Assembly (NCBI GenBank): GCA_015680905.1
Contig: CM027384.1
Location: forward strand, 64,053,001 to 64,117,000
DNA: 64,000 bases
Source of the DNA: Coptis chinensis
Lineage: Eukaryota > Streptophyta > Magnoliopsida > Ranunculales > Ranunculaceae
Direction of reading: 5' to 3'
A model generated the notes under the pieces. It saw only the letters and a list, made by a program, of their open reading frames with translations, made no database searches and had not been told where the DNA came from. This document shows, one piece after another, positions 56,864 through 64,000 of this stretch. Numbering within the stretch: position 1 is the first letter of the stretch; every line of letters begins with the position of its first letter. The translations under genes were made by a program, and so were the position numbers.

Positions 56864-58830
56864 CTAAATTCTCTCATAGGACATGGCATGGTGATCAAGC
56901 AAGTGGACGTGTGGTCTTTCTATCCGGACATCCTTTGTGTCATCACTCAATAATCATTTAGATGAGGTTTTTGGCTAGATTCTCACAGGATATGGAATTT
57001 AATTGTTCTAACCTTGGTCTTGGAAACTCACTGCTATATACAATCAAATGTTTATGCATGTCATTCATGAAAAGATATAGAAACTATTGTACATATATTA
57101 GTCTAAGTTCGAAGAACAAATCCTTACTCTATTGCTATAATGAGACTTCTAGACTATTTATTCAACATAGAAAAATGAAACAAAACTTTTAGTACTAAAC
57201 ATAAAAATATTTTGGTCTTTTCGGAAAAAAAAATTGAGAAAGAAATAAATATACTAATATAAAAAATGTCTGGTTTTTGCAAAATGTTATTATACCACCC
57301 CCAAATAGAAATATGTTTTGTCCTCAAAGTATTAAGAGATAAGGAAAGATATTACCATAGAAACATAAGCAAAAATGGTAGTACACCTGTACTCTGTTCT
57401 TCGTAATGAAAATATATCACCCCCAAACAAGTTTGGAGCATGGATTGTTGATATAGAACGAGAAATACATAGATTATTATAACTAGTAAGTTACATAATT
57501 ATTCTACTATGAAATTTTTGGTTTTTTGTATTTATTTTTTAAATCATGTATAATGCAGAAAATTGAAAATTTTGGCATGATGTATATGTATTATCTTTTA
57601 TTCATATACCAAATTCCGCATAAGAAAATCTAACATGCATACATGATTATTATTACACTAAAAAGTGTGAAATGTAAAGTATATAAACAACTATCTATAC
57701 AGACATATATGAAATATGAGTGTGTTTTATAGTAATTGTTTTTCTCAATCAAAATGTATCTCTAACCATATAGAAGTTTTGACAAGAGAATAAAATCATA
57801 CATTTATCCAGTATCATTTTAGTTACTCTGAGACGTAAGATTTTCATTTTTTATATCCTCAAGTTTTTGAATAACTATTTAGAGATATTATAAAGATAAC
57901 TAGTACAAAATATGTGATTTCTAAAGCTAAGTTTGAAAACAAACCATAACAGGTGATCTTAGGAAACTTTCATTTCGGCTCTTTATTAAACCCAATCTAG
58001 TCAGACTGTGGCTTCAGTTATGTGTGTTGGGGGATTTACTGCGCTAGACGTCAAATGTCTCGTATGAATAGCACAGTGATATGAGCGACCCTTCGTAACA
58101 CATAACTGATCCTCAAACCGCTCTTAGAAGAATGGAGATTGCGTACTTCTTAGGGTTGGTCTATGTGGAATCCATTGCCTGTGTTTTTGTTTTGTAGAAA
58201 ATCACATCCCTATTGTTGTATAGAGAATCTTCTATTATGAGAACGGGGAAAAACTATTGTGAAAAAGAAATGTAAAATAAAGAAAAAGAAAATTGTATAC
58301 TCGCTCTATAGGATCACACTTACTCAAACGACGAGTAAAAAGTGTTTTACAAAGAATATGCGAGATATACGTGGACAAAAGTTCCGGCACTTACGACCAC
58401 ACTCCAAGAGGAGATCCCGATTATCTTAAGGATGCACTCCCAAGGAATGCATCGAGAAAACATAATATGGATCTTTTATAGTCAGATATTCAAGACTATA
58501 TGTGGGTTCATTTTAAGTCAGATTTCCCAAGACTATGCACAAGATGGATGATGATATGTTGTTAACTATATACTAATAGTCTAAACAATTAGGGATCAAT
58601 ATAGAAAAACATATGAAAGCGTATACCCCCAAACAGAATAAAATGATGTAGTTGGAGTGTAAGATACAAAATGATAAGAGAAAACTTATATAATCCATCA
58701 TGGAATGTATGTAATAACCCGTCATGTTTGAATTGTCCAAGAAAGTATGAGTGTGGTAGAAGTTGTCCTTCATGAAGCTCAGATAATGGGGAATAGGACA
58801 TACTAGGTTTCTCAACTAATGAAATGATGA
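56864..58830. other. Retrotransposon debris, no gene
   Basis: On the minus strand, polypurine-tract-like words TTTGGGGGTG stand near 57295 and 57420 and at 58625 (TTTGGGGGTA), with TTTGAGGACAAA near 57318, as in gypsy 3' regions. No ORF with a domain was found. Confidence 0.4.
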
Positions 58831-58831
58831 A

Positions 58832-59938
58832 CTATTGTGTTTCTATATTGGGAAAAGTCTCTTTACTGGGAGGATTGAAAAAATTATAAAGTATTTCGGA
58901 GGCAATTGGTTCAAGTGCAAAATTCAAGTTTCTTTGAAATAAAGGAGAGACGGATAAGTTGGTGATGTTAGATGGGTGAATGGCAAGAGGTGTTAACTTG
59001 GGAGAATGGTGGTTGGGTGGTGGCTTATCACATACTCTCAGGAACTCAGAAGACTCTTCATTTAGCTTGGGCGTATCCACAGAATAGTGGTTCATTTCAT
59101 AAATTATATTGTAAGGATGTCACAAATCTATTCCATTGTTATGTCTTGAAAGGCCAAAGTAAATTGAGATTCTCGTTCCCCATAGATTTTATATCTTCTT
59201 TTTCGGGCACTTGATTTTATTTTTCCTCTCTTCCTATATCTTCATAAATTTTCTCAATGTCATTGTCCAAGTGTGTCGAGTCCAACACATGTGCTAGAAT
59301 TTCTTCTGCCGGAGTTTTCTCATGCATATAGTCATCATCATAAGATCTGGAATTTGCACTATAGTCAGGTGGAGGGTGATGGTGTTTTAATTGGTCATTA
59401 ATATCAAGATGGGCTATAGCAATTGGTTTTGTTATAGTAACACCTTGTTCATCTTGTTTGATGGCCTGGGTTCTGGACTGGTGAGAAGAATATTAGTCTC
59501 AGATGTGGCCTCTTTTAAACTAGATTGGAGGAAACACAAGGTAGTTGCTAATTGCTGAGTTAGTATTGTTTGTTTTGTCATTTCCTAATAAAGTTGGTCT
59601 GTGATAGATGGTGGAGTGGGATATGAATTTGATATGGATAGTGATAAAAATGGTAGTGGACTTTGGTTGAAACTGTATTTTAACTGACCATATGGATACA
59701 TGAATGGTTGTTAACTATTTGTGGTAGAATTTCATAAATTGTTTGCATGATTAGAAAACTCTTGAGTGTATTGGGTACTCGGGAAGTTTGATAGTTGAGG
59801 TTCGTAATCGTAAGGATTTCCCGTAGTAGACTCGAATTCAGTATATGATGAACAATGAGATAACCAGTGATAAGGACTAATGCAAAAAGAACAAGGTTTG
59901 GGGATTGCATTGTAATTCCATGACGGTTGCGATACATA
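58832..59938 (-). pseudogene. Degenerate retrotransposon gag with zinc knuckle
   Basis: The minus-strand frame 59938-59732 encodes CSFCISPYHWLSHC, a clean CX2CX4HX4C knuckle, followed by a Tyr/Ser-rich stretch and TGA. Downstream on the same strand are scattered frames with similar low-complexity sequence (for example TKQTILTQQLATTL) and the 87-codon frame 59095-58832. Together they look like the end of a gypsy-type gag region broken by stops. The family is not certain. Confidence 0.5.
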
Positions 59939-59941
59939 TTA

Positions 59942-60948
59942 ATAAGTCATGGATGCTCAAACATTGATGATGCACAAACAACAGAAATTCATTTTTTGGA
60001 GTTTTGAAAATGTTTGTTTGGTCTATATATTATTATGCCCTGTTCAAACGAACAGTTGGACGCGGAACTAGGTGGGATCTACTACACGGCTCAGAAGAGT
60101 AAAATTATCACTTCACCAAGTGGTGTGCTACCAAGAAACTCACTCACGGTGAATATGGGGGAGGGGAGTGAGGAAGGTAGTTGGTCCACCGGAATCAGGT
60201 AATTAATTACTATAAATCATCGTGGCTATATTTTTGTCATTTTCTAGAGAAGCGAGACTACTTTAGGCTCTAGTTGATTAATTGATTTTAATTTGTTTGT
60301 TCGTCTGGGCCTCAAGTAACAAGCAACGTCCGGTTATCTACATTGGGTAATGACCTCCCAATGGTTGTTACTTGGCTCGGGTTTAGCCTTATACGTGAAT
60401 TGAAAATACAGTGCAAAAATTTAACTCAAACAATCATGTAAGCATGCTCAAAACATTCAAGGTATCCTCTTACTTCGAGGATGTTTAGAGCTTACCTCTC
60501 AAGTCGTGCTTACACGATGCTTGAGGTGGAGGCGACGTTAGTTGGCGCGTGATCTGAGAATCAAGCCCAACCGTTTGAGTGTTACCTATTTTAGGTTACA
60601 AAAAACCTACGTAAACAAATGCCTACAGTCCATGTTTTTAATAATTATACAACTTTGTCTTCAAGGGCCCAAAACATCAAAGTAAGAATAATACTAATAT
60701 ACTAATTAACTAAAGAAATTTGTGATTAGAGTATTGATTACCAAGTTGATTCAAAGTGCGAGAGTGTATGATACACGACTCGCCTCCCACACTCGAACCT
60801 CCCAAGACAATGAAAACTCTAATTCTTGGTAAGTTGCACAACTTCAACTAAGTGATCAACTCATCCTAATATAACATAACTAATATTAACTATTTTTTTT
60901 TTATATTTTCATTTTGTATATATATCAAAACAAGGTTTACTAGATACA
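59942..60948. other. Unassigned, probably retrotransposon leader or debris
   Basis: No recognisable ORF. A TTGAATGTTTTGAGC-like stretch and short CTCGAAG repeats lie on the minus strand at 60440-60500. No LTR border or primer site could be fixed. Confidence 0.3.
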
Positions 60949-61700
60949 TAATTAGCTCCCAAATGTATGTTTTATTACCTTTATATTACTGCATTACAGT
61001 CCTTCTTACACAATTCATAGTTTTTATTGCCTTTTTCAGGTTACAGAGCATTTTATACCACTTATCATAAAAGCTGCATTTTAGCGCCAAAAGGAGTTTT
61101 ATTAACTCTTATTATGAAGACTCAAAGCTACTATGAAAAAGTACTGAAAAAGTCAAAGTCAAAAATCAAAGGACTCAAAACCAGATAACTGAAAGTCACG
61201 CCCTTAACTTAGAAGACTAGAGATAGATGGTCTTGCTGCAAAAGAAGACTTGCTCAAAAACTTATCTTGCTCAAAAACTTATCCTGCTCAAGAAGATATG
61301 AAAAAGCAAAAGCAAAAGCATAAAGTAACATAGTGAGGTGTCTTGATTATAGAGAGAGAGGGCAAATCAGTTTTTGGCAAAAGGTGTAGTACAAATGCCA
61401 AAAAGTATGAGGAGAGAAGGCACCTAGACTTATTCTAGTGTCATGTAAGAGTAGATTAGCATTTATTTTTCAAGACATTTACATTCAAGTCTTGTTCTTT
61501 ACTTTTTGTTCTTCAATTCAATCTTTTCATTTCAAGTTTGTGATTAAGGTTATAATTAAAAATAGTGTGATGCATAGTGGAATTATGATATCGGGAACAG
61601 TAAATAATTATGGTGGAAAAACAGTAGATAAAACTCATCAAAATCATGTGATAAAGAGGAGAGTAGTCGTGTTCGCCAAACTCTAATTCGTACACTACTT
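60949..61700 (-). mobile_element. Diverged LTR related to the solo LTR at 12109
   Basis: Read on the minus strand it parallels 13129 back to about 12430 of the solo LTR. Shared words are AGCTCCCAAATGT, TTATTACCTTTA, GGGCAAATCAG and TAGAAGACTAGAGA (complement pairs). The start TGATCAG has become TAATTAG. The distal end fades out near 61700. Internal domains of its element are not visible on either side. Confidence 0.65.
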
Positions 61701-61789
61701 GGATGCGAATCTATATTGCAATTATGTTTCACTAATAAGAGTCAAAACAGTAGATATGATGTGAAAATAGTAAATTTAGAGAATAAATA

Positions 61790-62862
61790 AAGGTATTAGA
61801 AGGGGTTTAATCAGCCATGCGATTCGATTAACTATTAGTTAGTATCAAATCGCTTGTATTGATCCCTAGTGAAGACCAAGTCCTCTCGGATTGAGGTTTC
61901 ATTAGCATAAGAGAATAGCTCCACCACAGATCTCTTTGGTGGTGGCTCTATACTCTAGTTCTCCATTATAAGCTCTATCTCTAGTTACTCATAATAAAGA
62001 ACTTGAAGTTCTTATTTGCAAAACAATAAATATTAATCATTAATCATTCTCACATGGCTTCATAAACCTCCTCTAATGGAGGTTTAGCCTAGTGTCATAG
62101 GAATCATGCTAATTAAATAATAATAATAAGACATAATGTAAAGAACAATTATTGAAATTAAACTAAAGCTTTTATTTGATGGGAAATAATGGTGGCTACA
62201 ATTACTAAAACTAATTATAAACTAAAGAAAACATAAACATAAATTAAACTAAGGGTTTGCTAAAAGAGGTAAGGAAGGAAATGTAGTGTTTAGCCTTAAC
62301 CCTCTTTATATAGGAGAGGGTTAGGGTTACATTTTCGTGCATGGGCCAAAAAGGGGGATTTTGGGCCTCTAAAGTGAGCCCAAAGTCCATCAGGTTAAGT
62401 CTAAAAGGGTCACAGCTACTAAAAATTACTTCCGTACCCTTTTCATTAACTTTTATAGCTCTTATTGGGACAATACTAGGTCCATTAGAAAGCTGATTCC
62501 GAGACAGTCGTTTTGATATAAAGTAGACCCAATTCCGAGGCCCAAGTCCAAAGATACGGCCTGTTGAAGTTCTATTGGCTTTTCTGTCCTTTTTCTACTC
62601 AGAATGACTTTGACTTCCCAGCTTTGACTAGGCTTGGAAATAGCTTTTCTCTATGATTCTTGGGCTTTAAATGTAGAACTTCCTTGACAATCATCTTGAC
62701 TCGTTTTTCATGCAAAAGTGGTGTTTTTAGTTACCTAATCAACTTTAAATCCTGAAATGCACAAAAACACATAAATAGTGTTAACTCTTATTTATTATAA
62801 ACATAATTGGCCTAAATAGGGTACTATTAAGGGGTTTAAACTACACTTGTGAGTGCTTATCA
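61790..62862 (-). mobile_element. Probable 3' LTR of a minus-strand gypsy element
   Basis: On the minus strand a polypurine tract (GTTTGGGGGTG, about 62867-62879) is followed by TGATAAGCACTC at 62862, an LTR-like start similar to that of the Athila-like LTR at 22349. The LTR reads leftward and has a TATA box at 62315-62303. Its end, near 61790, is an estimate. The internal region lies to the right and leaves the window. Confidence 0.6.
62303..62315 (-). promoter_or_regulatory. TATA box in the minus-strand LTR
   Basis: The minus strand reads CCTATATAAAGAG, about 550 bp inside the LTR start at 62862. Confidence 0.55.
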
Positions 62863-62968
62863 CATCACCCCCAAACAGCATTTTGCTTGTCCTCAAGCAA
62901 AGATGAGAAATAAAAATAGATAAATGACTAAAAGTGTGGTTTAACTAATCTCGTTTCGCGAAGTGTGA

Positions 62969-64000
62969 TTGCATTAACCATATGCAATAAGGCCTTAAAC
63001 CACTAGGAATTCCCTAGTGGACGAGTTATAGTCTCGTGAGAGTTTTCCAAAGAAGGTACTCACAAACTTCATTTATACTATAACGACTAAGAGATAAAAA
63101 TAAAATTTCCTAATTAATCTCATATATCTATGCATCTCTATAACAATATAATATGAACAATGCTTTTGAAACCTAAGTTAATACACGCATAATAATCAAA
63201 TAATCTAAAAATATGCATGCATGCTATGAACTATGTTATGAAATGCAATGGCAGGTCCGTTTCTGAAACTTTTGGAATAGTGTCCTTAAGTAGGTCCTCA
63301 CAATTTGTCAAGATAAAAATACTCTGATTTTTCCACTCAAGTTAGCTCACTCCAGTGTGCAGTGGGCACGCTTCCTCACAATCTCAATAACGTCCAAATG
63401 AGTCGAGGTCGATCAATCACATCTACCACTTACTATCACACTAAATTAATCCTAATTGAGCTAGAGGTCTTTATTAGGTGATACGGGGCAGAGGTGATGG
63501 TTTAAGAAGAAATGAAATGGATATTCAAATAAACAAGTTTGAGATAATAAGGTCTTCAATTACATGTAACTAGAGAAAATCGTGTTCTTACTTTGCTTCT
63601 ACACTTACTTAGTTTCCATCCTTAGCCTTCTTATTTTGGCCTTTTTTACTCTTTTTATTCTATTTTTGGAGTTTCTGTTTTTTTTCTATTTTTATTTTTA
63701 TTTTTATTTTCTTTGGATGGAAACTTCTTTTCTTTTTCTTTTCTGAAGCAACTAACTAATTTTGGTTTTCCACAGGTCTTTCTCTTTATTCTCTGTACTC
63801 ATCCTATTCTCAGACTCATTCAAAGATGGGTAAGCTTTATTTTTATTTTTATTGGTTTAAAAGATGGGTAAAATATTTGTGGTTGAGAAAAGACTAATTG
63901 AAAGGCTCAGAGGGGCGACTAGCTTAGGATATGGGTATGAATTATAGGTATGAATTACTTATAGGTATGAATTTTTAGCTATATCGATCCAAAGATGGCT
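62969..64000 (-). repeat. Retrotransposon 3' noncoding region, copy 2
   Basis: Direct duplicate of 55781-56863, lying just before the polypurine tract of the minus-strand element. It runs to the window edge. Confidence 0.7.

Noticed and set aside
58293..58551. Two overlapping 60-70 codon frames
   Set aside because: No recognisable domain, overlapping frames of the same DNA and no support for either.

Overview
This window is plant nuclear DNA. The sequence is AT-rich, the genes are spliced with GT-AG introns, and there are DUF4283-type LINEs, an Athila-clade Ty3/gypsy element, hAT, Harbinger, Helitron and MITE families, and a plant nuclear tRNA-Phe. It looks like a flowering plant, probably a dicot; the species cannot be told from the sequence. 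Only three genes look functional: a pectate-lyase-like gene of the PMR6 type (2991-7188, +), a tRNA-Phe(GAA) gene (43738-43810, +) and a PP2A regulatory subunit B' (B56) gene (44789-51636, -). Almost everything else is transposable-element sequence, much of it nested.

Layout. 1-2990: intergenic DNA with a 212-bp hAT MITE, then the PMR6 promoter. 2991-7188: PMR6-like gene in four exons; its 2.15-kb third intron is swollen by two MITE-like insertions. 7740-11130: a complete hAT element with terminal inverted repeats and a decayed TTF-finger transposase. 11400-14663: a LINE ORF1 copy split by a 1,021-bp solo LTR with a perfect 5-bp target duplication. 14697-17400: MITEs, a SINE-like unit and a LINE RNase H fragment cut by a small hAT insertion. 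17511-21282: a small hAT-like element split by a 3.3-kb LINE with a 14-bp target duplication. 21336-32777: a 5'-truncated LINE with a 15-bp target duplication, split by a 9.6-kb Athila-like retrotransposon that keeps its 5' LTR and pol remnants but has lost its 3' LTR.

33224-39540: a Helitron-rich block. It has a 4.6-kb minus-strand Helitron-like unit filled by about 40 copies of a 55-bp repeat arranged in a two-copy higher-order repeat, then two small plus-strand Helitrons joined head to tail, the second holding a minus-strand copy. 39691-43642: a PIF/Harbinger element with TTA target duplications, carrying a decayed DDE transposase and, on the other strand, a decayed plant-mobile-domain (PMD) gene. 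The tRNA-Phe gene begins 95 bp beyond its end.

44789-51636: PP2A B' in two exons with a 5.4-kb intron holding a SINE-like unit, a long-TIR element and a hAT MITE. 52168-64000: a pseudogene fragment of an NFD4/nodulin-like transporter, a palindromic minisatellite, a duplicated piece of the B' upstream region, two DNA-element remnants, a 99-bp TC tract, and minus-strand retrotransposon debris that runs off the right edge. No operon-like or newly assembled multi-gene system is visible. The most unusual items are the PMD gene inside a Harbinger element, the head-to-tail Helitron junction with its natural empty site, and the two-level minisatellite in the large Helitron-like unit.
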